A stretch of 64,000 bases of DNA from Bacilli bacterium (GCA_017528315.1 JAFXOW010000059.1:27382-91381), one strand, 5' to 3'. Positions 1 to 8,594 are shown, counted from the first letter of the stretch. The notes: generated by a model not told the origin, from the letters alone. Made by a program: numbers and translations.

Positions 1-2196
1 ATAGTTAATATAATAGAAGAATTAGATAATCGATTTAATAGATTTAAAAAAGATAATAATTTATACGATTTTTTAGATATTAGTAAGTTAGCAATTAAAG
101 TTGTAAGTGATTATGAGGAAGCAAGATATGAATTAAAAAATAGTTTTAAAGAAATATTAGTTGATGAATATCAAGATACCAGTGATTTACAAGAGATGTT
201 TATCACCAAAATAAGTCATGATAACGTCTATATGGTAGGTGATATTAAACAATCAATTTATCGTTTTCGAAATGCTAATCCTAATCTATTTAAAGAAAAA
301 TATATTAATTATTCTAATAATATTGGCGGTTTTAAAATAGATTTAGTTAAAAATTTTCGAAGTAGAAAAGAAGTTTTAAATAATATTAATTATATATTTG
401 ATTATATTATGGATATTAATTTAGGGGGAGCTGATTATAAAAAAGGACATCGAATGGTTTTTGGTAATACCGTCTATAATGAATTTAAAAAAGATAATCA
501 AGATAATAACTTGGAAATATACAATTATGAGTATTTTGATAGAGAATATTCCAAAGATGAAATAGAAGCTTTTATTACTATTTTCGACATTCAAGAAAAA
601 GTTAATAATCATTATCAAATATATGATAAAAATGACAACAAATTAAGAGATATAACTTATGATGATTTTGTTATTTTGATTGATAAAGGAACTAATTTTG
701 AATTATATAAAAAAATATTTGAAGCAAATGGTATTCCTTTAACGATTGTAAAAGATGAAAATATTTCTGGAAGTGATGATTTACTAATCTTAAGAAATAT
801 TTTAATATTAATTTCTAATGTAAAAACAAAAAAGTTTGATAAAGAATTTTGGTATGCATATACATCAATTGCTCGTAGTTATTTGTTTTCTTTATCTGAT
901 TCATATATATATGAAAAAGTAAAAAATAAAGATATTACAAATGATATTATAATAAATAAAATTAATAAATTACTTGAAAACATTGATGCAATACCATTAA
1001 GTGTCCTTATTAATAATATTATAAAAGAATTTTCTTTCTATGAAAAATTAATAACTGTTGGAAATATAATGGAAAGTATTATTAGACTGGAATACTTAGA
1101 AGATTTAAGTGCTAATTTAGAAAATTTAGGATATACATATTTAGATTTAATAGAATACTTTAATGAAACACTTTTAAATGAAAAAATAACTTATTCTCTA
1201 AATAAAGAAATAAAAAACTGTGTTAAAATAATGACTATTCATAAAAGTAAGGGACTTGAATATCCTATTTGTTATTATACAGGATTAACAAGTAAATTTA
1301 ATACATTTGATATTAAGAAAAAATTTTTATATTCTTTAGAATATGGAATCATAACTCCTTATATAAATAATGGACTAAAAAATACAATTTATAATTCTTT
1401 ATATAAAAATAATTATATTAGAGAAGATATAAGTGAAAGAATAAGACTTTTTTATGTAGCTTTAACTAGAGCTAAAGAAAAGATGATTATAATTACATCT
1501 TTAAATGATTTAGAAAGTGATACTAATGATATGGTTTCATTTGATACTAGACTTAAATATACATCTTTATCTAGTATTTTAAACTCTATAAAAGGAAACT
1601 TATTACCATATATTAAAAATATTAATTTAAATGATATTAATTTATCAAAAGAATATACTATGATTAAAAGTAATAATATTTTTGATTTAATTGAAAAGAG
1701 TAATTCTAAAATAGAGGTAGAGGAGTTTAATTTTCAAAATAGCAATAAGCAAGACCAACATTTTTCTAAAACGGATATTTCTTTATTAGATAAAGATACT
1801 AAGGAAAAACTAGAATTTGGTAATTTAATGCATTCCTATTTTGAATATTTGAATTTTAAAAATATTGATTTATCTATAATTGATTCTGAATATAGAGATT
1901 ATTTTGAAAGATTCTTTAAAAGTGATTTAATGAAAAATATAAATAAAAGTTTAAATATTTATAAAGAATATGAATTTATTTATGATGATAAAAATAATAA
2001 ATATCATGGTTTTATTGATTTAATGATAGAATATAATGATCATATTGATATAATAGATTATAAATTAAAAAATATTTATGATACAGAATATATTAAACAA
2101 TTAACAGGATATAAAGATTATATAAGTAAGAAAACTAGTAAACCTATTTATATACATTTATATTCTATATTTGATAGTAATTTTCTTACTCTTTAA
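1..2196 (+). CDS. addA: ATP-dependent helicase/nuclease subunit A (AddA), 5' truncated by window edge
   Basis: The reading frame is open from base 1, so only the C-terminal ~731 residues are present. Seen: UvrD-type motif II (LVDEYQDTSDLQ, encoded near 160-195), motif III/IV region (GDIKQSIYRFR), motif V (TIHKSKGLEYP), motif VI (RLFYVALTRAKEKM) and, at the C terminus, a RecB-type nuclease domain with GNLMHSYF, a GFIDLM segment, IDYKL and QLTGY. This order, SF1A helicase then PD-(D/E)XK nuclease, is that of AddA, which with AddB resects double-strand breaks and recognises Chi. An ATG at 196 is internal and not the start. The 3' end overlaps the convergent gene at 2186 by 11 bp. AddB would be expected upstream, outside the window. 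Confidence 0.9.
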   Translation: MVNIIEELDNRFNRFKKDNNLYDFLDISKLAIKVVSDYEEARYELKNSFKEILVDEYQDTSDLQEMFITKISHDNVYMVGDIKQSIYRFRNANPNLFKEKYINYSNNIGGFKIDLVKNFRSRKEVLNNINYIFDYIMDINLGGADYKKGHRMVFGNTVYNEFKKDNQDNNLEIYNYEYFDREYSKDEIEAFITIFDIQEKVNNHYQIYDKNDNKLRDITYDDFVILIDKGTNFELYKKIFEANGIPLTIVKDENISGSDDLLILRNILILISNVKTKKFDKEFWYAYTSIARSYLFSLSDSYIYEKVKNKDITNDIIINKINKLLENIDAIPLSVLINNIIKEFSFYEKLITVGNIMESIIRLEYLEDLSANLENLGYTYLDLIEYFNETLLNEKITYSLNKEIKNCVKIMTIHKSKGLEYPICYYTGLTSKFNTFDIKKKFLYSLEYGIITPYINNGLKNTIYNSLYKNNYIREDISERIRLFYVALTRAKEKMIIITSLNDLESDTNDMVSFDTRLKYTSLSSILNSIKGNLLPYIKNINLNDINLSKEYTMIKSNNIFDLIEKSNSKIEVEEFNFQNSNKQDQHFSKTDISLLDKDTKEKLEFGNLMHSYFEYLNFKNIDLSIIDSEYRDYFERFFKSDLMKNINKSLNIYKEYEFIYDDKNNKYHGFIDLMIEYNDHIDIIDYKLKNIYDTEYIKQLTGYKDYISKKTSKPIYIHLYSIFDSNFLTL

Positions 2197-2950
2197 TTAA
2201 TTCATCAATACTTACTATATTATATTTTAAAGATTTTAGATAAGAAATAATGGTATTTAAATTATTAATGTCATCATTATCATTTATATAATAAGAAAGA
2301 ATTACACCATTTTCTAGAGAATTATAAGTGTTATAAAAATAATCATTACTAAATAATATGGGTTTTATTGTGTATTTATAATAATTTTTGCAATAGGCCT
2401 TAAAAGTATTAATTGAATAACAATAATCAATTATATTTAAATTAGTTAAATTAGGTTGTTCTAAAACTATGATGTTATTAGTAATACTTGTTAAATAATC
2501 TAGATTATCATTAATAAAATTAATGTCTAAAATCAAGTTAAGAGAGTTATCTTTTAACTTTTTTAATATATTAATATCATTTATATTTACTAAAATACTA
2601 ATATTTTTAGTAGATTTATTACCACTTATAATTAATTTATCATATTGATTATTAAGAGATATTGTTGGTTTTTCTTGTTCATAAATATATAAAGATGTAA
2701 TATATTTATGAGCTCTTTTCATATTTTTATATGATTTATTTATATCTACTTTTCTACTTGATTTACCAGGAATAATTGTATTATTTTCTATAATAGCATC
2801 AATTGATGGACTTTCAAATTCTTGGCAATTTTCAAGTATTTGTTGCATAATAGGATCGTTTTTTTTAATATAACTTGAAACTATATTAGTATAATAAAAA
2901 CTAAATATTAATAGTATTAAAGTAAACAAAATATTTAAATATTTTTTCAT
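2186..2950 (-). CDS. Membrane-anchored NodB-like (polysaccharide deacetylase fold) protein, apparently non-catalytic
   Basis: 254 residues. An N-terminal hydrophobic segment (about residues 5-24) suggests a signal anchor with the rest outside the cell. The motif IIPGKSSRKVDINKSYKNMK (about residues 60-79) and the end (YLKSLKYNIVSIDELI) resemble a family of Bacillota proteins related to polysaccharide deacetylases, where the last strand typically reads as a 'fvtisel' motif. The catalytic TFDDG, HTxxH and RxPxG motifs are absent, so deacetylase activity is unlikely. Family assignment is from pattern memory. It is convergent with addA and probably co-oriented with rpmB downstream of it on the minus strand. 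Function unknown. Confidence 0.6.
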   Translation of the reverse strand: MKKYLNILFTLILLIFSFYYTNIVSSYIKKNDPIMQQILENCQEFESPSIDAIIENNTIIPGKSSRKVDINKSYKNMKRAHKYITSLYIYEQEKPTISLNNQYDKLIISGNKSTKNISILVNINDINILKKLKDNSLNLILDINFINDNLDYLTSITNNIIVLEQPNLTNLNIIDYCYSINTFKAYCKNYYKYTIKPILFSNDYFYNTYNSLENGVILSYYINDNDDINNLNTIISYLKSLKYNIVSIDELIKE

Positions 2951-2974
2951 ATTAAATTCTATGAAAAGAATAAT

Positions 2975-2999
2975 AAAAAAGAAGCTTAAGCAGCCTCTT
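2975..2999 (-). terminator. Intrinsic terminator of rpmB, overlapping its stop codon
   Basis: Read on the minus strand, AAGAGGCT and AGCTTCTT pair around a GCTTA loop and are followed by a run of T. The 5' arm lies within the last codons of rpmB. Confidence 0.7.
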
Positions 3000-3168
3000 T
3001 AATATCTTTTTTGTATTTTTTAGCTTCACGAGTAGTCATTTTAACTTTGGTACCATCTTCAAGAGTAACGTTTTGAAGATTCAATTTTTGCATATGTCTA
3101 GTTGCATTTAAGGCATGACTTCTACGGTTACCAAACATTGGTTTCTTTTCAGTTTTCTTATTTGCCAT
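2986..3168 (-). CDS. rpmB: 50S ribosomal protein L28
   Basis: 60 residues beginning MANKK, with the L28 signature GNRRSHALNATRHMQ and the basic C-terminal TTREAKKYKK stretch. L28 is a small protein of the large ribosomal subunit. An ATG seven codons upstream exists, but the Shine-Dalgarno AAAGGAGTGAAATT sits directly before the ATG at 3168, which therefore decides the start. Single-gene unit with its own promoter and terminator. Confidence 0.93.
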   Translation of the reverse strand: MANKKTEKKPMFGNRRSHALNATRHMQKLNLQNVTLEDGTKVKMTTREAKKYKKDIKEAA

Positions 3169-3210
3169 AATTTCACTCCTTTTTTTCAATAATTTAAATA
3201 ATCGTTTATA

Positions 3211-3239
3211 ACTTTAACACAAAATTAACTTAAAGTCAA
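3211..3239 (-). promoter_or_regulatory. Probable promoter of rpmB
   Basis: On the minus strand, TTGACT (3234-3239) is separated by 17 bp from TAAAGT (3211-3216). The -35 is 5/6 and the -10 is 4/6 of the vegetative consensus. Confidence 0.5.
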
Positions 3240-3254
3240 ATTAAATAAGGGAAT

Positions 3255-3956
3255 TTACTTAAAAAATTCATAAACATTATTAAACCCTTTAAGACAAACT
3301 TCCTTTATTTTAGAATCTACATTACCTATAAAATAACTATTATATAAAGATAACATAGGATAATCATTTTCATTATCACCAAAGATAAGAATATTATTAT
3401 AATTTAAATTTAATTCTTTCTCTAAATATTTTACAGTACTGCTTTTATTAATATCAGAGTTTTTTAAACAAAAGAAAGTTATTTCATCATGTGAATATAT
3501 TAAAAAATCAAATTCCTTATATATTTCTTTTAATTTATTAAACTCTTTTAAAAATTTATTATTAATAAATTCATTTTTTATAACTAGATTACAACCTATT
3601 AAATCACCTTCACATATTTTATTATAATAATCATCAGGATAAGAATAATGAATTCTTTCTGCATTAACAAATTTTTTTAAATTTAGAAATTTTTTTAAAA
3701 TAGTATTATTAAGAGGATATTTGATGATTATATTATTCTTATTATCATAAAGAATTGATCCATCACAGCAAGATAAATAATCATAAGGAATATTATATTT
3801 AATAGTCATCTCTTTTAAAGATTTAAAACTTCTACCACTTGATAACATAAATAAATTTCCTTTATTTCTAAATTCATTTATATATTTATTATTTATTAAA
3901 ATACTTTCTTCATTTGTATAATAAGTTCCATCAAAATCACAGACAATTAATTGCAT
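3255..3956 (-). CDS. Cof-type HAD-IIB family phosphatase
   Basis: 233 residues. N-terminal motif I CDFDGTYY (nucleophile Asp near residue 6), motif II LSSGR, a lysine region, and motif IV GDNENDYPML near the C terminus are the four HAD motifs, with a IIB-type cap in between. These enzymes dephosphorylate sugar phosphates, pyridoxal phosphate or similar small metabolites; the substrate cannot be told from sequence. The start at 3956 is chosen because motif I follows directly and GGTGG lies upstream; a longer in-frame extension to 4028 would run through the promoter. Divergent from the gene at 4050. Confidence 0.85.
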   Translation of the reverse strand: MQLIVCDFDGTYYTNEESILINNKYINEFRNKGNLFMLSSGRSFKSLKEMTIKYNIPYDYLSCCDGSILYDNKNNIIIKYPLNNTILKKFLNLKKFVNAERIHYSYPDDYYNKICEGDLIGCNLVIKNEFINNKFLKEFNKLKEIYKEFDFLIYSHDEITFFCLKNSDINKSSTVKYLEKELNLNYNNILIFGDNENDYPMLSLYNSYFIGNVDSKIKEVCLKGFNNVYEFFK

Positions 3957-3972
3957 AAATACCACCGAAAAT

Positions 3973-4000
3973 ATTATATCAGAAAATATCAATTTGACAA
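3973..4000 (-). promoter_or_regulatory. Promoter of the Cof-type HAD gene
   Basis: Minus strand TTGTCA (3995-4000), 16-bp spacer, TATAAT (3973-3978). Its -35 overlaps the -35 of the divergent promoter on the plus strand. Confidence 0.6.
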
Positions 4001-4022
4001 AATAGATTATATATGGTAAAAT
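3994..4022 (+). promoter_or_regulatory. Promoter of the large-cap HAD gene
   Basis: TTGACA (3994-3999), 17-bp spacer, TAAAAT (4017-4022), 28 bp upstream of the ATG at 4050. Confidence 0.7.
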
Positions 4023-4049
4023 ATGCAACTAGTAAAGGGGAGAATAGTT

Positions 4050-5303
4050 ATGGAATTCAAAAATTTAAAGAAATTTGCTGTTGATAATGATGATACATTG
4101 TTTAGATCGTCACCACTTATTAGTTCTTATGTTGAACGTATTTGGCCAGAATATGGTTCAAAATATTTACAAATTAAAGAAAGAACAATATCTATTATGC
4201 AATCATTTTTTAGTATGGTTGAGGATGAAATATCTAATGCTAAATTAGAAAATAGAGAGGCTAATCTTGAAGAATTTATGGAAATTCTTCAATTAAATAG
4301 AGCCGAAGAGACTTATACATCAGAAATAGAAAAAACTTTTTGTCGTATGGTAAATATTATTAAATATATGTTTGAAATAGTAAACAAAGAAGTTAGAAGA
4401 TGTAAAATACTTGGAATAAAACCAGAAATTGAAAATTTTAATGTAAATAGAAATGATGTATTACGTGGAATTCAAGAAGGTGGAAATGATTTTTATTATG
4501 ATAATTACATAAGACCATTACAGGAAATATTAGAATGTTTGTCAGATGTAACTAATGAAAAAGAAAAATATTTAGGTCATGATAATGATGAATTAAAAAC
4601 ACAATATACCAGAGAAGTTATAATTAATTATAATAGTAAAAATGAATTAACTGATTGTATTAAGCCAATACTTGAATGTCGTAATTTGGCAATGTATTTA
4701 AAAGAAATGTTCTTAGAGCATCGTGATTTAACACTTGAGACAGATGGTAAATTACCAGCGAGTAAAGGTAAAATTCCTTATGATAAAATTTATGACGAAA
4801 TAAATTGGTTTCCTTATGTTCGTGAAAATGTTAGTGAACTATATAAAACTTTTGATAGTAGATTAATTAGTTTAACTGCTCACAATGGAATTGATGGAAT
4901 GCACGGAAGAGAGTTTGAAGCTAAAGGAAATGCTATTCATAGTATAAATTCTAATATTATGCATTATGGTCAAAGATTTCATCCATATGAACATATTCCA
5001 GGACAAAGAAGACCAAGAACTGATAAAGGTGAAACTTTGGAAGCTATAACTGGGTATGAAAATTTAAGAGGAGTTGTTTGTTTAGAAGATAGTTTAGTTG
5101 TTTTAAAACAAATAGAAGCTCATGGAGGAACGCCAATATTTATTAATTATGATAGACGACCTAACCCAGATGGATATGCTGAGATACACTCAACAAAGCC
5201 TGAAAATATATATAGAATTTTATGCGAACTTGGATTTGATAGTGATAATCCAGATGATATAAAACAAAAACCAGTTGGTAAGAAACTTATTAAAAGTCAT
5301 TAA
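4050..5303 (+). CDS. HAD-like hydrolase with very large helical cap, function unknown
   Basis: 417 residues. A HAD motif I (DNDDTL, about residues 11-16) is followed by some 250 mostly helical residues before motif II (ISLTAHNG, about residue 270), a candidate motif III lysine (TDKGETL), and motif IV (VVCLEDSL, about residue 345). The arrangement is that of a HAD phosphatase with an unusually large cap; I do not recognise the family and no substrate can be inferred. The start at ATG 4050 follows GGGGAGAATAGTT; an ATG at 4023 would overlap the promoter. It forms its own unit, closed by a terminator. Confidence 0.6.
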   Translation: MEFKNLKKFAVDNDDTLFRSSPLISSYVERIWPEYGSKYLQIKERTISIMQSFFSMVEDEISNAKLENREANLEEFMEILQLNRAEETYTSEIEKTFCRMVNIIKYMFEIVNKEVRRCKILGIKPEIENFNVNRNDVLRGIQEGGNDFYYDNYIRPLQEILECLSDVTNEKEKYLGHDNDELKTQYTREVIINYNSKNELTDCIKPILECRNLAMYLKEMFLEHRDLTLETDGKLPASKGKIPYDKIYDEINWFPYVRENVSELYKTFDSRLISLTAHNGIDGMHGREFEAKGNAIHSINSNIMHYGQRFHPYEHIPGQRRPRTDKGETLEAITGYENLRGVVCLEDSLVVLKQIEAHGGTPIFINYDRRPNPDGYAEIHSTKPENIYRILCELGFDSDNPDDIKQKPVGKKLIKSH

Positions 5304-5309
5304 ATAGTT

Positions 5310-5346
5310 TAAGAGGTTAAAGTTTAATTTTTAATCTCTTTTTTTG
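5310..5346 (+). terminator. Intrinsic terminator after the HAD gene
   Basis: AAGAGGTTAAA pairs with TTTAATCTCTT (one G-U pair) and runs into a T tract. Confidence 0.75.
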
Positions 5347-5350
5347 TCTA

Positions 5351-5405
5351 AAAGTGTAAAGTGAACATTTTCTGTTTAATAAACAGCTTAAAAGTGTAGT
5401 ATACT
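5351..5405 (+). promoter_or_regulatory. mraY control region: heptamer repeats and palindrome before a -10 box
   Basis: Direct heptamers AAAGTGT (5351), AAAGTGA (5358) and AAAGTGT (5391) flank a perfect inverted repeat CTGTTT-AAT-AAACAG (5372-5386). A -10-like TATACT lies at 5400-5405, and no good -35 is visible, which would suit a regulated promoter. The elements are seen; their role is inferred. Confidence 0.45.
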
Positions 5406-5427
5406 TATAGAGATAGGAGTGAAATAA

Positions 5428-6408
5428 ATGTATTTATTAACAAAATCAATACTAGCTGGAATGCTTGGTTTTATCTCATCAATACTTTTAGGCTTTATAA
5501 TGATTCCTATTTTAAGAAGACTTCATATAGGTCAAAGAATAAGTAGTTATGTAGGAGATAGACATCAGGCTAAAGAAGGAACACCGACATTTGGTGGTCT
5601 AATTTTCATTATCCCAACTTTAGTTATTACATTTGTTTTGCTTTTAACTCACAAGATGGATTTAACTGAAGATTTAAAAATGGTTTTATTTGTTTTTATA
5701 ACTCATGCTTTTATAGGCTTTTTAGACGATTATTTAAGTCATAAAAAAGGTAAAAATGAAGGACTTACAACTTTACAAAAGCTATTTATGCAATTATTTA
5801 TTGCTTTAGTTGTATTTTATCTATATATTAAAAATGGTGGACAAACTTCTTTAATTGTTTCAACTTTAGGAATTAACATTGAAATGAAATGGTTATATGG
5901 AATCTTTATTTTACTTATTTTAGTTGGATCTTCTAATGCTGTTAATTTAACTGATGGATTAGATGGATTAGCTGGGGGATTATCTGCTATATCATTTGTT
6001 GCATTCAGTTTAATATCCTTAATGGTAGGATATACTGACATGGGAATATTTTCTCTTATTTTAACTGGTGCAACTTTAGGATTTGTTTTCTTTAATGCTC
6101 ATCCTGCTAAAGTATTTATGGGTGATACAGGATCTCTTTCTTTAGGTGCTGTTATGGGAATGATTGCAATATTAACACATCGTGAAATTACTTTATTAAT
6201 TGTAGCCTTTGTCTTTGTAATTGAAACTTTATCTGTTATTTTACAAGTTATTTGGGTAAAATGTTTTAATAAGCGACTATTTCTAATGACTCCAATTCAT
6301 CATCATTTTGAAAAAATGGGAATGCCTGAAGTTGATATTGTCCGTATGTTTTGGCTCTTTGGATTAATTCTAGCAATGGCTGGCATTATATTTGGAGTAT
6401 GGTTATAA
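5428..6408 (+). CDS. mraY: Phospho-N-acetylmuramoyl-pentapeptide-transferase
   Basis: 326 residues, about ten hydrophobic helices. Seen: GTPTFGGL near residue 52, FLDDYL (about residues 98-103, the aspartate pair), NLTDGLDGLAGG (about 173-184), FMGDTGSL and the HHHFE loop near the C terminus, all hallmark MraY segments. It transfers phospho-MurNAc-pentapeptide from UDP to undecaprenyl phosphate, making lipid I at the inner membrane face. Its presence shows a peptidoglycan wall. Unlike the usual division/cell-wall cluster it stands alone here, with its own control region and terminator. Shine-Dalgarno AGGAGTGAAATA precedes the ATG. Confidence 0.97.
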   Translation: MYLLTKSILAGMLGFISSILLGFIMIPILRRLHIGQRISSYVGDRHQAKEGTPTFGGLIFIIPTLVITFVLLLTHKMDLTEDLKMVLFVFITHAFIGFLDDYLSHKKGKNEGLTTLQKLFMQLFIALVVFYLYIKNGGQTSLIVSTLGINIEMKWLYGIFILLILVGSSNAVNLTDGLDGLAGGLSAISFVAFSLISLMVGYTDMGIFSLILTGATLGFVFFNAHPAKVFMGDTGSLSLGAVMGMIAILTHREITLLIVAFVFVIETLSVILQVIWVKCFNKRLFLMTPIHHHFEKMGMPEVDIVRMFWLFGLILAMAGIIFGVWL

Positions 6409-6436
6409 AAATCTTAAATTTTTAAGATTTTTTTTT
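6407..6436 (+). terminator. Intrinsic terminator of mraY
   Basis: AAATCTTAAA pairs with TTTAAGATTT across a short loop and is followed by eight or more T. Confidence 0.8.
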
Positions 6437-6454
6437 GCAATTGAAATAAAATGT

Positions 6455-6483
6455 TTGACAAAAAAAGGCTTTTAATGTATAAT
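6455..6483 (+). promoter_or_regulatory. Consensus promoter of the Asn-repeat membrane protein
   Basis: TTGACA (6455-6460), 17 bp, TATAAT (6478-6483): a perfect vegetative consensus. Confidence 0.85.
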
Positions 6484-6509
6484 ATGTAACTACAAATGGG
6501 GGTGTAGAT

Positions 6510-7910
6510 ATGTATACTGAAGAAAATGAGTTTAATTATGATGATTACTTGGATGAAGAAGATAATAATAATTCAAATAAGCCTTTTATTGATTTTAAAT
6601 TTTTATTAAAATTAATTTTAATAATTATATTAATTTGTTTAATTATATTTTTAGTATTTAAGATAAGAAATAAGAATTTAAAAGGAAATAAATCAAAAGA
6701 AGATACGGAGATTAATGAACAAAGCGGACTTGCTGTTGTTGATAATATTAATTTAATACGAAATGCTGCATATGACTATTTCTTTAAAAACAATCATTTG
6801 CCAGAAAATGTTGGAGAAACTAAATCCATTACTATTAAAGAATTAAATAGTGAGGGTGTATTAATAAATGTCAAAGATGAAAATGGTGTTAAATGTGGAT
6901 ATAATACATCAAGTGCTAAAATTACTAAACATGTTCAAGATTATGAATTAAAAATAACTTTAAACTGTTTAACTTCCAGTGATGAGAAAGTATTTTACTA
7001 TGATTTAAATGGTAATTGTTTAACCTGTAATGGAGAAAATTATACTCCTAGTGAAGAAAACAATACAGAAAATAATAATCAAACTAACAATAACGAGAAT
7101 AATAATCAAACAAATAATAACACAAATAATAATCAAACTAATAATAATGAGAATAATAATCAAACAAATAATAACGAGAATAATAATCAAACAAATAATA
7201 ACACAAATAATGATCAAACAAATAATAACGAGAATAATAATCAAACAAATAATAACACAAATAATGATCAAACTAATACACAATATGTTTGTGATAATAC
7301 TTTTGGTGAATGGACGAGAGTTCGTAATACAAGCACTAATTTAATTGAAGAAAGTAGAATTCTTGTTAAAGGTTATAAAACAGAAACCGTGTATGGAGAA
7401 TGGAGTTCACCTACAACGAAAAAGATTCAATCTAATAGTAATTTGGATGTAAAAAAATATACTAAAACTACAAAAAAGACTAGTAAAAGTTGTAGTGATG
7501 AATCAACTACTAAACCAGCAAGTAAAACTGGACGAACAATTACAAGTAGAACAGTAACTAATAAATCAACCAAAAAAGTATGTACTGGAGGAAAAACTTA
7601 TACTAAAAAGTTAACTAAATGGGATAACAATGCTATTAGTTGTAAATCTTATGGAATTGGTAATGTCGTTTGTACTTATAAAACTAAAAAAACATGTACA
7701 AATAAAACGATTTATAATAAAGTTACATACTATAAATACTGTGATACAAAGACTAAAAATATTACAACAACTTATTATCAATCAAGAAGTATAGATACAA
7801 ATGTAACTTATACAGATTATATGCTTGAAAGTGAACTTCCTGAAGGATATATAAAATTGGATGGTTCAGAAATAACTGAGTATAGATATAAAGAAAAATG
7901 TGGTAAATAA
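6510..7910 (+). CDS. Membrane-anchored surface protein with Asn-rich tandem repeat linker
   Basis: 466 residues. An acidic cytoplasmic N terminus (1-27) is followed by a transmembrane helix (about 30-50), then an extracellular domain (about 70-180) whose opening (NLIRNAAYDYFFKNNHLP) recalls pseudopilin-like domains. Residues 187-258 are eight copies of a nine-residue unit, ENNNQTNNN or TNNNQTNNN. The C-terminal part (about 260-466) is rich in Thr, Lys and Cys, with two GEW segments. I do not recognise the whole protein. It looks like an anchored surface protein whose C-terminal domain is held away from the membrane by a flexible linker. A consensus promoter and GGGGGTG Shine-Dalgarno suggest good expression. 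Confidence 0.6.
   Translation: MYTEENEFNYDDYLDEEDNNNSNKPFIDFKFLLKLILIIILICLIIFLVFKIRNKNLKGNKSKEDTEINEQSGLAVVDNINLIRNAAYDYFFKNNHLPENVGETKSITIKELNSEGVLINVKDENGVKCGYNTSSAKITKHVQDYELKITLNCLTSSDEKVFYYDLNGNCLTCNGENYTPSEENNTENNNQTNNNENNNQTNNNTNNNQTNNNENNNQTNNNENNNQTNNNTNNDQTNNNENNNQTNNNTNNDQTNTQYVCDNTFGEWTRVRNTSTNLIEESRILVKGYKTETVYGEWSSPTTKKIQSNSNLDVKKYTKTTKKTSKSCSDESTTKPASKTGRTITSRTVTNKSTKKVCTGGKTYTKKLTKWDNNAISCKSYGIGNVVCTYKTKKTCTNKTIYNKVTYYKYCDTKTKNITTTYYQSRSIDTNVTYTDYMLESELPEGYIKLDGSEITEYRYKEKCGK
7068..7280 (+). repeat. 27-bp in-frame tandem repeat, about 8 copies
   Basis: Units begin at 7068, 7095, 7122, 7149, 7176, 7203, 7230 and 7257; the last is partial and degenerate. Each encodes nine residues of the E/T-NN-N/D-QTNNN type. 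Copies differ by a few substitutions in an E/T alternating pattern. The repeat keeps other frames open too, which explains spurious ORFs there. Confidence 0.9.
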
Positions 7911-7934
7911 CTTTATTACATTTTTTTTCTATGG

Positions 7935-7940
7935 TATAAT
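7935..7940 (+). promoter_or_regulatory. -10 box just before the YgjP-type gene
   Basis: TATAAT lies only 9 bp before the first ATG (7950), so the mRNA would have a leader of only a few bases. No good -35 is visible. Confidence 0.4.
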
Positions 7941-7949
7941 ACTTTTGGG

Positions 7950-8594
7950 ATGGTTATGAAAGTAGAAATTGAAGGACAAAAATTAGATGTTATTATTAAA
8001 AGAACCATGACTAAAAGAATTAATATGACAATAAAAGAAGATAGGAATATCTATATTACAACTAATCATTTAGTTAGAAATAAAGATATTTTAAATTTTA
8101 TAGAAGATCATAAAAAGTTTATAATTAAGAGTCTAAGTTTAAGAAACAAACAAAAAGAGTATCAAGATTCATTTTATTATTTAGGTAAAAAGTATGATAT
8201 AGTTTATTTAAATACTAAAGAAATAATAATAGCTGATACTAAGATATTTATTAATCATAATATAGATATAGATAAGTGGTTAAAAAAAGAAGCAAATAGA
8301 ATTTTTAAAGAAGAATTAGATAAAATTTATAGTATCTTTCCTATTACCATTCCATATCCTAATCTTACTATAAGAAATATGAAAACAAGATGGGGAGTAT
8401 GTAATGTTAAAACAAATAGAGTTACTCTTAATTTTTCTTTAATAAAAAGAAATATAAAATATTTAGATTATGTTATAGTTCATGAATTATCTCATTTGGT
8501 TCATGCAAATCATAGTAAAGATTTTTGGAAATTAGTTAGTATTTTAGTACCAGATTATAAAAATTTGAGAAAGGAGTTAAATAATTATGAATAA
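7950..8594 (+). CDS. YgjP/M48-like metal-dependent hydrolase (DUF45)
   Basis: 214 residues. The C-terminal half has the zinc motif HELSHLVHANHSKDFW (HExxH at about residues 178-182, followed by the third ligand region) and the family marker TRWGVCN. YgjP-type proteins are small gluzincin-like putative peptidases, often near DNA repair or metabolic genes, with poorly known substrates. ATG 7950 and ATG 7956 are both possible starts; the leader is very short. It overlaps folD by 8 bp and is probably co-transcribed with it. Confidence 0.8.
   Translation: MVMKVEIEGQKLDVIIKRTMTKRINMTIKEDRNIYITTNHLVRNKDILNFIEDHKKFIIKSLSLRNKQKEYQDSFYYLGKKYDIVYLNTKEIIIADTKIFINHNIDIDKWLKKEANRIFKEELDKIYSIFPITIPYPNLTIRNMKTRWGVCNVKTNRVTLNFSLIKRNIKYLDYVIVHELSHLVHANHSKDFWKLVSILVPDYKNLRKELNNYE

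Noticed and set aside
5351..5397. Firm assignment of the heptamers as MraZ boxes
   Set aside because: Spacing differs from known MraZ sites and no mraZ gene is in the window, so only a possible link is reported.
7020..7344. Long open frames on both strands across the Asn-repeat region
   Set aside because: They come from the 27-bp repeat, which is open in all frames, encode low-complexity Ile/Gln-type strings, and lack ribosome sites.
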